Shown here piece after piece: positions 7,027 through 14,702 of a stretch of 32,211 bases of DNA (positions are counted from its first letter, which is position 1; each line of letters opens with the position of its first letter). The notes beneath the pieces are model-generated. The model worked only from the letters and a program-made list of their open reading frames with translations, had not been told where the DNA came from and did no database searches. The DNA is from Chlamydiota bacterium (GTDB lineage Bacteria; Chlamydiota; Chlamydiia; Chlamydiales; Rhabdochlamydiaceae), in NCBI GenBank assembly GCA_013286675.1, contig JABDFE010000010.1:1-32211 (forward strand), in the 5' to 3' direction. The position numbers and the translations under genes are program-made.

Positions 7027-8615
7027 CAACAGCGAAAGAACTCATTTTTGAAGAAGAAGCAAGAGAAAAACTCCGCGAGGGCGTTGAGCAGCTCGCTGAT
7101 GTCGTCAGTCACACTCTCGGGCCTAAAGGCCGCAATGTCGGACTCCAATCTAGCTGGGGCGCTCCAACGATCACCAATGACGGCAACAGCATTGTCAAAG
7201 ACATCGAGTTCAAAGACCAGTACCTGAACATGGGTGCTTCAATGGCAAAAGAAGCTGCTGCGAAGATGAAAGAAAAATGCGGCGATGGCACGACCACGAC
7301 GATTCTCCTGCTTCGAGCCCTTGTCAAAAACGGCCTACAAAACATCTCTTCTGGTGCAAGTCCGATCGGACTCAAACGCGGTATGGATAAAGCTCTTGAA
7401 GCGATCTTGAAAGAGCTGACAGAGCTCTCCATTCCTGTTAAGAACGATCAAGAAACCAAAAACATCGCGATTGTTTCGGCATCTGGAAACGAAGAGATTG
7501 GCACTTTCATCTCTGAGGCGATCAAAAAAGCGGGAAAAGGCGGCGTGATCACGATCGAAGAAGGAAAAACCACTGAAACCACGATTGAAGTTGTTGAAGG
7601 GATGCAATTTGACCGTGGATACAGCAGCTCATATTTCTGCACGAATACTGAAAACCTATCTGTAGAGATGAGCGATGTCAAAATCTTGATCACCGACAAA
7701 AAAATTAGTTCGATCCAGGAAATCCTTCCTCTCTTGCAAGGCGTTGCAGGTACAGCTCAAGAACTCCTTTTAATTGCTGATGACATCGAAGGCGATGCAC
7801 TTTCCACTCTGGTGATCAACAAACTCCGTGGAACTCTCAAAGTTTGTGCGATCAAAGCTCCTGGTTTTGGAGACCGTAGAAAAGCGATGCTCGAAGACAT
7901 CGCAGTTTTAACAGGAGCGACCGTGGTCACTGAAGACACCGGCATGGTTTTGAAAGAAGCCTCTGTGGACGTTTTGGGGCAGGCCGATAAGATTCTGGTG
8001 ACCAAAGAAAAAACGACAATCATCGGCGGCAAAGGCGATCCTGAAACAATCAAAGCCCGCGTCAAACAACTCTCTGCTGAAAGCAAAGAAGCAGAAAGCA
8101 CGTACGACAAAGAAAAAATCGAAGAGAGAAAAGCCAAGCTTTCTGGCGGCGTTGCGGTGATCCATGTCGGAGCTCCAACAGAGCCCGAAATGCGTCAAAA
8201 GAAACAAGCGTTCGAAGACAGCTTGAATTCCACAAAAGCAGCTTTAGAAGAAGGCATTGTTCCCGGTGGAGGCATCGCACTGCTTCGTGCTTCAAAAGCT
8301 GCTAAAATCAAGCTCCAAGGAGACGAACTGACCGGTGCCCAAATTGTTCTAAAAGCTTGTGAAGCGCCTTTCCGGCAAATCGTTACAAATGCAGGACTCG
8401 ATGGTTCTGTGTTCTTAGAACAAATTCTCTCTAGTGCAGAGAGCTTTGGTTTCAATGCTTTAAAAGAAAAAGTTGAAGATCTGATGATTTCTGGCGTTGT
8501 CGACCCCTCTAAAGTGGTGAAAAATGCCCTCCAATTTGCAGTCTCTTCAGCTGGCATCATTTTACTCTCAGAAGTTTTGATTGGAAATGCCCCAGATGAC
8601 GAGCCTAAACCATAA
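7023..8615 (+). CDS. groEL: GroEL-family chaperonin, paralogue without Gly-Met tail
   Basis: This 530-residue Hsp60 has recognisable equatorial, intermediate and apical domains. ATP-site motifs are kept: LGPKGRNV, TNDGNSIVKDI, KCGDGTTTT, the Asp in FEDSLNSTKAA, and EEGIVPGGGIALLR. The C-terminus ends NAPDDEPKP and lacks the GGM repeats of the main chaperonin. No groES is adjacent and I see no CIRCE operator upstream. Chlamydiae carry several groEL copies, and the extra ones (such as GroEL2 and GroEL3 in Chlamydia) stand alone and are regulated differently. This is most likely one of those. Whether it folds general substrates is unknown. It is translationally coupled to coaX. Confidence 0.9.
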   Translation: MTTAKELIFEEEAREKLREGVEQLADVVSHTLGPKGRNVGLQSSWGAPTITNDGNSIVKDIEFKDQYLNMGASMAKEAAAKMKEKCGDGTTTTILLLRALVKNGLQNISSGASPIGLKRGMDKALEAILKELTELSIPVKNDQETKNIAIVSASGNEEIGTFISEAIKKAGKGGVITIEEGKTTETTIEVVEGMQFDRGYSSSYFCTNTENLSVEMSDVKILITDKKISSIQEILPLLQGVAGTAQELLLIADDIEGDALSTLVINKLRGTLKVCAIKAPGFGDRRKAMLEDIAVLTGATVVTEDTGMVLKEASVDVLGQADKILVTKEKTTIIGGKGDPETIKARVKQLSAESKEAESTYDKEKIEERKAKLSGGVAVIHVGAPTEPEMRQKKQAFEDSLNSTKAALEEGIVPGGGIALLRASKAAKIKLQGDELTGAQIVLKACEAPFRQIVTNAGLDGSVFLEQILSSAESFGFNALKEKVEDLMISGVVDPSKVVKNALQFAVSSAGIILLSEVLIGNAPDDEPKP

Positions 8616-9453
8616 AATCAAGATCCTTCCTTGCAGAGGAATCGGAGACGCTCTTTTAATGCTGATTGCAGCAGAGCGTTTTCAATCTGCCGGGCATGAA
8701 GTCGTGACGATCCATCCTAAGCTGCCTGAATTGCAAAACTGGTTTCCACACCTGAGTTTTGATACGCAATGGATTTTTTCCGCTGACGAATGGATCATCG
8801 CGCAAAATGACAACACCGAACGTGTCAATGCCCTCAAGGAAAAATATCGTGATCGGCTCTCGATTTTTTACCCCACCTATGTGCCTGAAAAAAATGGACT
8901 CCTCTCACCTTCTGATCGTGTTTTCAACTCTGAAATCCCCATGACAGAAAATATTGCTGAAGCGGTTGCCTCTCTTTTAGATGTCGATAATCCCTCGAAA
9001 GAAAATGGGATCAACCCTCCTCCTCATTTATCTCATAGGCTCCATCGAAAGCGCGTTTTGATCCATCACACCAGCAGCGTGGAAGATAAAAACTGGCTGG
9101 AAGAAAAATTCAAGGAGGTTGCTCATGGACTCCAAAGACGCGGTTTTGCTCCCGTTTTTGTTCCTGAGTTCACGTCGCTTGATGATCTAGCTGCCTATGT
9201 CTATCAATCCGGCTTTGTGATTGGAAATGATTCTCTTGTCGGCCACCTTGCTTCCAATCTCCAAATTCCCACAGTGATTATTGCAGATAAAGAAGACCGA
9301 ATGAATCTCTGGCGGCCAGGATGGCTCGAAGGATCTATAGTGACACTCTCTCCCTGGATTCCTAATTGGAAATTCTTTCAAAAGAATTGGAAGTATTTCA
9401 TCTCAAGTGGGCGGGTTCTTAGCGCCTTCGATGAGCTGAGTCGTTTGTTTTAA
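8596..9453 (+). CDS. GT9-like (heptosyltransferase-type) glycosyltransferase
   Basis: This gene encodes about 285 residues with two Rossmann-like halves. The N-terminal half has the GT9 signature CRGIGDALLMLIAAERF. The C-terminal half has VLIHHTSSVEDKNW and FVIGNDSLVGHLASNLQIPTV, matching the conserved nucleotide-sugar-binding G-N-D-S-x-x-x-H-L-A motif. The family adds heptose or related sugars to lipopolysaccharide core. The actual sugar here is unknown. Possible starts are 8581 (TTG), 8587 and 8596. All overlap the end of groEL, and 8596 is chosen because the family fold begins soon after. Its end overlaps the converging sulP gene by 51 bases. Confidence 0.7.
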   Translation: MTSLNHKIKILPCRGIGDALLMLIAAERFQSAGHEVVTIHPKLPELQNWFPHLSFDTQWIFSADEWIIAQNDNTERVNALKEKYRDRLSIFYPTYVPEKNGLLSPSDRVFNSEIPMTENIAEAVASLLDVDNPSKENGINPPPHLSHRLHRKRVLIHHTSSVEDKNWLEEKFKEVAHGLQRRGFAPVFVPEFTSLDDLAAYVYQSGFVIGNDSLVGHLASNLQIPTVIIADKEDRMNLWRPGWLEGSIVTLSPWIPNWKFFQKNWKYFISSGRVLSAFDELSRLF

Positions 9454-11016
9454 GATATCTTGATCAACGAGCGTGCCAAGGCCATATTGCGTTAAGAGCT
9501 CAACGGGTTCGGGCTGAACTTCCGTGAGCACAATCTTCGTATTGTGAAGCGCGCATCTATCATGCAATTCACGGAAAGTCTGGAGCGCTGTCGCATCTAG
9601 AACAGGCACATGCTTCATTCGCAAAATAAAGAGTTTTGGCGGCGGATCCATATCGTGGACAATCTTTTTGAGCTGATCGCAAACGCCAAAGAAAAAAGGT
9701 CCCCTCATCTTGTAGATCTCAATCCCCTTCTCTAGATCTTTTTGATCAGGTGCAATGACATGTTTAACATCGCTCATCCGTTTCATGAAGAAAAAGGCTG
9801 CCAGTAGCATGCCGATCTCTACTGCAACCGTGAGATCGATCAGCACTGTCAAGAAAAACGCCGTGAGCAGAATCACCACATCGCTGCGAGATGTTTTCAT
9901 GAGCCGGAAAAAGTGAGGGAGTGCGCTCATATTCCACGTGACCACCACCAAGATCGCAGCTAAAGAAGCCAGTGGGATATGACCGACGAGTGACGAACAC
10001 GTCATGAGCAAAATAAAAACTGTAACCGCATGGATCATCCCAGCAACAGGAGTTTGAGCGCCGGTTTTGATATTCGTTGCAGTCCTGGCAATCGCAGCAG
10101 TAGCCGGCATCCCGCCAAAGACCACTGATCCGATGTTTGCAAGACCTTGAGCAATCAGCTCGCAATTGGGTTTATGACGGCTGCCGGTCACAGCATCGGC
10201 AATCACAGCCGACAAGAGGGATTCAATCCCTGCGAGTAATGCAATGGTGATGGCATCTGGCATGACATCGAGGACGCGGTGAAATTCGAAATCAAAGTAC
10301 GGCGCAGGCAGTGTCTTTGGAAGCTGGCCAAAACGGGTTGCAACGGTTGGAATATCCAAATGGAGAGCCCAGCAGATGGCTGTTGCAAGGATAATGCTGG
10401 CAATTCCCCACGGAATTGCTTTAGTGAACCGTTTGACAAGCATGATAAGCCCCACCGTGGCAATTCCAACGATGGCGGTTAAATAATGAACCGTATGAGC
10501 AGCATGAAAATACGCTTTCCATTTTTCTAGAAAATGGACAGGGACCTCGACCATTTGAAGACCCAGCAGATCTTTGATCTGGCAAGAGAATACCACGACG
10601 GCAATGCCCGTCGTAAATCCGACAATGAGTGGATGGGGAACGAATTTAATGAGCGATCCCAGCCTAAAGGCCCCCATGAGCAGCAGAAGAACCCCTGCAA
10701 TGAGCGTTGCTAATACCAGGCCGTCATATCCATGCCGTTCGACAACGTTAAAGACAACAACGACAAAAGCTCCTGTCGGCCCCCCAATCTGGACTTTGCT
10801 GCCGCCTAAAAAGGAAATGATGAATCCGGCGATAATTGCCGTAAAAAGGCCTCTTTCTGGCTCGACACCAGATGCCATTGCAAAGGCCATGGCCAGTGGA
10901 AGAGCCACGATTCCAACAGTCACCCCTGCCATTAAATCTTTTTTAAAAATAGCAAAGGAATACCGTCTAAGACAAAGATAAACTTTTGGAATGAATTCCT
11001 GGTAATTTTTTAACAT
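9403..11016 (-). CDS. SulP-family anion transporter with STAS domain
   Basis: This 537-residue inner-membrane protein has the SulP (SLC26) architecture. The hydrophobic core spans residues 25-420 with family motifs ALPLAMAFAMASGV, FLGGSKVQIGGPTGAF, IKFVPHPLIVGFTTGIAV and GGMPATAAIARTATNIKTGA. A cytoplasmic STAS domain spans about 435-525 (FILRMKHVPVLDATALQ). Members carry sulfate, bicarbonate or dicarboxylates. The sequence does not fix the substrate. The ATG at 11016 gives a normal N-terminus, though no strong ribosome-binding site precedes it. It is divergent from the small basic gene at 11213 and separated from it by an inverted-repeat element. Confidence 0.92.
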   Translation of the reverse strand: MLKNYQEFIPKVYLCLRRYSFAIFKKDLMAGVTVGIVALPLAMAFAMASGVEPERGLFTAIIAGFIISFLGGSKVQIGGPTGAFVVVVFNVVERHGYDGLVLATLIAGVLLLLMGAFRLGSLIKFVPHPLIVGFTTGIAVVVFSCQIKDLLGLQMVEVPVHFLEKWKAYFHAAHTVHYLTAIVGIATVGLIMLVKRFTKAIPWGIASIILATAICWALHLDIPTVATRFGQLPKTLPAPYFDFEFHRVLDVMPDAITIALLAGIESLLSAVIADAVTGSRHKPNCELIAQGLANIGSVVFGGMPATAAIARTATNIKTGAQTPVAGMIHAVTVFILLMTCSSLVGHIPLASLAAILVVVTWNMSALPHFFRLMKTSRSDVVILLTAFFLTVLIDLTVAVEIGMLLAAFFFMKRMSDVKHVIAPDQKDLEKGIEIYKMRGPFFFGVCDQLKKIVHDMDPPPKLFILRMKHVPVLDATALQTFRELHDRCALHNTKIVLTEVQPEPVELLTQYGLGTLVDQDILKQTTQLIEGAKNPPT

Positions 11017-11034
11017 TTTATACTACAATAGAGA

Positions 11035-11193
11035 GAGGCAGTTGCAAAACTGCTGTGCCCCAGAAAATCGATGATTTTGACGCCAGTACCATGCCCGAAT
11101 GGGCAGGCGAGATTGCGTGGCAAAAAATGGTGCCACGAAAAATGGTGACAAAAGGGCGATTTTATGGGGCACATCTAGTTTTGCAATTGCCTC
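11035..11193. mobile_element. MITE-like element with long terminal inverted repeats
   Basis: The arms 11035-11070 (GAGGCAGTTGCAAAACT...) and 11157-11193 pair over about 36 bases with a few mismatches and one gap. The roughly 86-base interior codes nothing recognisable. The left end is shared with the repeat fragment at 4678-4718, so this is a dispersed family. It fills the divergent gap between sulP and the basic small gene, 23 bases from one start and 19 from the other, and so probably carries or shapes their promoters. Confidence 0.65.
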
Positions 11194-11212
11194 GAAAATA
11201 AGGAGTTCAAAA

Positions 11213-11590
11213 ATGAACAAATCCAAGCAATCAATGCCAGCTCGCGCCCGCAAGAAGATGAAAAAAGAATTACGCTCTGCGGCAAATCTACCAGATTCCG
11301 TCCTTAAAGCTGATCGTAACACACCGAAAGCCCTCTTGTCTAGACTCCCAGCAAAAGAACAAAAAAAAGAAATCGCTGCTTTAAAAGCTTTTGAAAAAAA
11401 TATTGCTATTAAAAAAGCCAAACAAAAAGCCCCCCATTCAAAAAGAACAAATACTGGTTTGATCGACGTGAAGTCCCCACCTCAAATTGTTCATATCGAA
11501 GGGAGGCGCTGGATTAAAACAATCGGCAAGCAAACCCAGGCAAAAAAGAAAGTCATGACCCGTCAAATGACCAAGAAAAGATCCAAATGA
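11213..11590 (+). CDS. Small highly basic protein, function unknown
   Basis: This gene encodes 125 residues from the ATG at 11213, with AAGGAG eight bases upstream (longer upstream readings run back into the repeat element). It is very rich in Lys and Arg: the N-terminus reads MPARARKKMKKEL, the middle KKAKQKAP and the end MTRQMTKKRSK, interspersed with Ala and Ser. Such composition suggests binding to nucleic acid, as in chlamydial histone-like proteins, but no family motif is recognised. Its stop overlaps the start of the phosphoesterase gene (ATGA), so the two are translated together. Confidence 0.65.
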   Translation: MNKSKQSMPARARKKMKKELRSAANLPDSVLKADRNTPKALLSRLPAKEQKKEIAALKAFEKNIAIKKAKQKAPHSKRTNTGLIDVKSPPQIVHIEGRRWIKTIGKQTQAKKKVMTRQMTKKRSK

Positions 11591-12513
11591 AACTCGCTCA
11601 CCTTTCGGACCTCCACTTTTCGAATTGGGATTGGAACCCACTGCAATTTTTTTCCAAAAGATGGCTCGGAAATCTCAACTTCCTTTTTGGCAGGCGCCGG
11701 ATTTTTTCACACGACAGATTAGCGCTGCTGCCTGCTCTTTACAAAGAGCAAGGCATCACGCATGTTCTGATCACCGGGGATCTCTCCACAACGTCTGCTC
11801 CTGCAGAATTTCAAAAGGCCCGCAAGTTCATCCAGTCGCTGGAAGCTGAAGGACTTAAAGTCTTTTGCATCCCTGGCAATCACGATCAGTACACCAGAAA
11901 AGCCTACAGAGATCAGCTCTTCTATGACTACTTTCCTACGCAGTGGGATACAAATAGCCCTTACAACTTAAAAGAACACGGCATGACGGCCCAAAAGCTC
12001 TCCGACCGCTGGTGGTTTGTGGGGCTTGACACAGCACTAGCGACCTCCTGGTTCTTTTCCTCTGGCCTCTTCTCACAAGCAACCGAAAAGAACTTAATTG
12101 AGTTTCTCTCCAAACTGCCTGCCGGAGAAAACGTCATTCTGTTTAACCACTTTCCTTTTTTCCAACATGAATCTCCCCGTAAGAGACTGCAGCGAGGGAG
12201 TGCCCTCCGTCAAATCCTTGAGCAGTTTCCTCAAGTCAAAGTCTACTGCCATGGCCATACCCACCGTCAGTGCCTTGCCGATCTGCGTGCTAGCCAGCTG
12301 CCGATCATCTTAGATAGCGGCTCAACAGTGCACCGCGACAAAGGCACGTGGCACCAACTCACGCTCTCTCCGGAAAAACTCGTCACCGATGTTTTTTCTT
12401 GGAAAGACGGCAAATGGCAGGCCACTCACCAAGAAACCTATGACCTGGTGTCTTTTCCCATCAATTCGACCCCTGGGACCAGCGTGAAAGCTCCCGGGGT
12501 TAAACAATCGTAA
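11587..12513 (+). CDS. Calcineurin-like metallophosphoesterase
   Basis: This 308-residue protein has all metal-site blocks of the family in order: HLSDLHF (residue 5 on), LITGDLSTTS, PGNHDQ, LFNHFPFF and CHGHTHR. It is closest in style to the Icc/CpdA class of cyclic-nucleotide or related phosphodiesterases. The substrate is unknown. There is no signal peptide or membrane anchor, so it is probably cytoplasmic. About 20 C-terminal residues (SFPINSTPGTSVKAPGVKQS) are encoded by the left arm of a large inverted repeat that mirrors the start of the next gene, so this tail is probably an acquired extension. Confidence 0.9.
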   Translation: MKLAHLSDLHFSNWDWNPLQFFSKRWLGNLNFLFGRRRIFSHDRLALLPALYKEQGITHVLITGDLSTTSAPAEFQKARKFIQSLEAEGLKVFCIPGNHDQYTRKAYRDQLFYDYFPTQWDTNSPYNLKEHGMTAQKLSDRWWFVGLDTALATSWFFSSGLFSQATEKNLIEFLSKLPAGENVILFNHFPFFQHESPRKRLQRGSALRQILEQFPQVKVYCHGHTHRQCLADLRASQLPIILDSGSTVHRDKGTWHQLTLSPEKLVTDVFSWKDGKWQATHQETYDLVSFPINSTPGTSVKAPGVKQS

Positions 12514-12609
12514 GCAGGTCCATATTAATTCAATATTGACCTGCTTACGATTGTTTAACCGCGGGGCTTTCACGCGGTCCGAGGAGTTGAATTGATGGGA
12601 AAAGACACC
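12447..12609. repeat. 74-bp foldback repeat spanning gene end and gene start
   Basis: The left arm 12447-12520 and right arm 12538-12609 are reverse complements at about 68 of 74 positions (four mismatches, two single-base gaps) around a 17-base A/T loop. The left arm includes the last codons and stop of the phosphoesterase gene. The right arm contains the GAGGAG ribosome-binding site and the first five codons of the YkgJ-like gene. A read-through transcript would fold into a very stable hairpin that hides that start. Confidence 0.9.
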
Positions 12610-13005
12610 TGGTATAAAAAAGGCCTTAAATTCCAATGCACTGGATGCGGCCATTGCTGCTCAAAAGAGCCTGGTTATGTCTGGCTCTCCGCTGCTGAAG
12701 TCGATGCGATCTCAAATCATCTCCAACTTTCAAAAGAAGAGTTCATGCGTCGTTACACACGCCGAATCTTCGGAAGAATCTCTCTTCTGGAAAATAAAAT
12801 CACTTTCGACTGCGTTTTTCTCAAAGAAAATAAATGTACAATCTACTCCGTAAGACCCAAACAATGCCGCACTTTCCCATGGTGGAATGAAAATCTCGAA
12901 TCACCTCAAGCTTGGAAAGAAACAGCTTCGCGCTGCGAAGGTATTGACCACCCACAAGCTCCCGTGATATCATTTGAGGTTATCGAAACGGAGAGGACTA
13001 AGTGA
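12595..13005 (+). CDS. YkgJ-family cysteine-cluster protein (putative metal or Fe-S binding)
   Basis: This gene encodes 136 residues. The signature cysteines are present: CTGCGHCC near the N-terminus (residues 14-21), then FDCVFLKENKCTIYSVRPKQCRTFPWW in the middle and a final ASRCEGI. The family is predicted to bind zinc or an iron-sulfur cluster, and its biochemical role is not established. The ATG at 12595 has GAGGAG eight bases upstream. A TTG one codon earlier is less likely. The site and first codons lie inside the right arm of the foldback repeat. The stop overlaps the GTG of the phosphohexomutase gene. Confidence 0.85.
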   Translation: MGKDTWYKKGLKFQCTGCGHCCSKEPGYVWLSAAEVDAISNHLQLSKEEFMRRYTRRIFGRISLLENKITFDCVFLKENKCTIYSVRPKQCRTFPWWNENLESPQAWKETASRCEGIDHPQAPVISFEVIETERTK

Positions 13006-14702
13006 CCGATCCTGAAATTCTATCGCGTGCGCAAAGCTGGCTGGGCGACCCTTACTACGATGAAAAAACTAAAGCTGAAGTCCGCGAGCTCCTAAAAAAT
13101 CCAGAAGAGCTCATCGACGCATTTTATACCGAACTTTCTTTTGGCACCGGAGGACTCCGCGGTATCATGGGAGCTGGCAGCAACCGGATCAATATTTACA
13201 CCATCCGCAAAGCCACGCAGGGCCTTGCCAACTACATCCGTAAGAGAGGCAATCCTTCTCAAGGCGTTGCCATCGGTTTTGACAGCCGGCACCATTCGCA
13301 TGAATTTGCGGAAGAGACCGCCAAAGTTTTCGCGGCAAATGGCATCAAAGCCTTCCTGATGAAAGAGCTTCGCCCTACCCCGTATGTCTCGTTTGCCACT
13401 CGCCATTTGAAAGCTCAGGCCGGCGTGATGATCACCGCCTCTCACAATCCCAAGGAATACAACGGCTATAAAGTCTTTTGGCAGGACGGCGGACAAGTCG
13501 TTCCTCCCCATGACACTGGGATTATTTCCGAAGTCAATGCTATCACATCCCCTGCTCAGATCAAATTAGCCAAAATCGATGATCCACTGATCATCTCCGT
13601 TAACAGCACACTCGACGAAGACTATCTGCGCGCTTTATCTGCTCTCCAGCATTTTCCTGGAGAAGACCATCGCGCGCTAAAAATTTGTTACACAAGTCTT
13701 CATGGCACAGGAATTACATTGATGCCGGAAGCTCTCCGGCGCTGGGGATTTTCCCCTCCACATTTAGTTGCCACGCAAGTTGTTCCCGATGGGAATTTCC
13801 CAACCGTTCATTTCCCCAATCCTGAATATCCCGAAGCTCTCAAGGATGGGATCGATGATCTCGTCCAAACTGGTAACGATATTCTGATCGCGACCGATCC
13901 CGATGCCGACCGCTTAGGCGTTGTCGTCCGGCATCAAGATAAACCCGTCACACTTTCTGGCAATGAACAAGCTGCGATCGCCGCATACTTCATTTGTGAA
14001 ACCCTCAAGATGCAAAAAAAGCTGCCTCCTAAAGGTGCGATCGTCACCACGATCGTCACAACCGAGCTGCTCAAAAAAATCTCCGAGGCCTACCAGGTCA
14101 AATGCTTTGAAGTGCTCACCGGATTCAAATATATCGGTGAAAAAATCCATGAATGGGAGCAAAAACCCGGTGGCTATCAGTTTCTCTTTGGAGCTGAGGA
14201 GTCTTACGGCTATCTCATGGGAACCTATGCCCGTGACAAAGATGCAATGATCGCCGGCTGCCTCTTTGCAGAAATCGCATTGAAAATGAAAGAACAAGGC
14301 AAAACCCTCGTTGATCTTCTCTATGACATCTACCGAAAATTCGGCATCTACAGAGAAAAACAATTTTCTTTAACCTTCGAAGAAGGAAAAAAAGGAATCG
14401 ATACCATCCACCATTTAATGGAAAGGCTTCGTAAAAACCCTCCTACATTGCTGGCCGGACAAAAAATCGTTTCTACAGAAGATTTTTTAAAAGACACGCC
14501 TGAAAATCTTCCTCGCTCCGATGTCCTTCTCTATCGACTCGAAGACAAAAGCAAAGTCATCATACGACCTTCCGGAACTGAGCCCAAACTCAAAGTCTAT
14601 CTTGCGACTCAAACTGCCACAGAATCGGTTGAGAAAGGTTTAGAGGCATGCAATCACCGCCTAGAGACTCTGATCGATGCTTTAAAAAAAGAATTAAGAT
14701 AG
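13002..14702 (+). CDS. pgm: Phosphoglucomutase/phosphomannomutase (alpha-D-phosphohexomutase)
   Basis: This 566-residue enzyme has the four conserved phosphohexomutase blocks: active-site serine loop ITASHNPKEYNGYK, metal-binding loop ATDPDADRLG, sugar-binding loop GAEESYGYLMG, and C-terminal phosphate-binding RPSGTEPKLKVY. It interconverts hexose 1- and 6-phosphates, probably glucose in glycogen and envelope-sugar metabolism. Its length and the GTGGLRG motif near the N-terminus place it with the PgcA-like long form. The start is GTG at 13002 with GAGAGGA upstream. It overlaps the preceding gene by four bases and converges on pgpH with a nine-base overlap. Confidence 0.93.
   Translation: MTDPEILSRAQSWLGDPYYDEKTKAEVRELLKNPEELIDAFYTELSFGTGGLRGIMGAGSNRINIYTIRKATQGLANYIRKRGNPSQGVAIGFDSRHHSHEFAEETAKVFAANGIKAFLMKELRPTPYVSFATRHLKAQAGVMITASHNPKEYNGYKVFWQDGGQVVPPHDTGIISEVNAITSPAQIKLAKIDDPLIISVNSTLDEDYLRALSALQHFPGEDHRALKICYTSLHGTGITLMPEALRRWGFSPPHLVATQVVPDGNFPTVHFPNPEYPEALKDGIDDLVQTGNDILIATDPDADRLGVVVRHQDKPVTLSGNEQAAIAAYFICETLKMQKKLPPKGAIVTTIVTTELLKKISEAYQVKCFEVLTGFKYIGEKIHEWEQKPGGYQFLFGAEESYGYLMGTYARDKDAMIAGCLFAEIALKMKEQGKTLVDLLYDIYRKFGIYREKQFSLTFEEGKKGIDTIHHLMERLRKNPPTLLAGQKIVSTEDFLKDTPENLPRSDVLLYRLEDKSKVIIRPSGTEPKLKVYLATQTATESVEKGLEACNHRLETLIDALKKELR

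Noticed and set aside
7109-8560. Several long minus-strand frames across groEL
   Set aside because: They are shadows of a well-supported gene, with no family resemblance or start signals.
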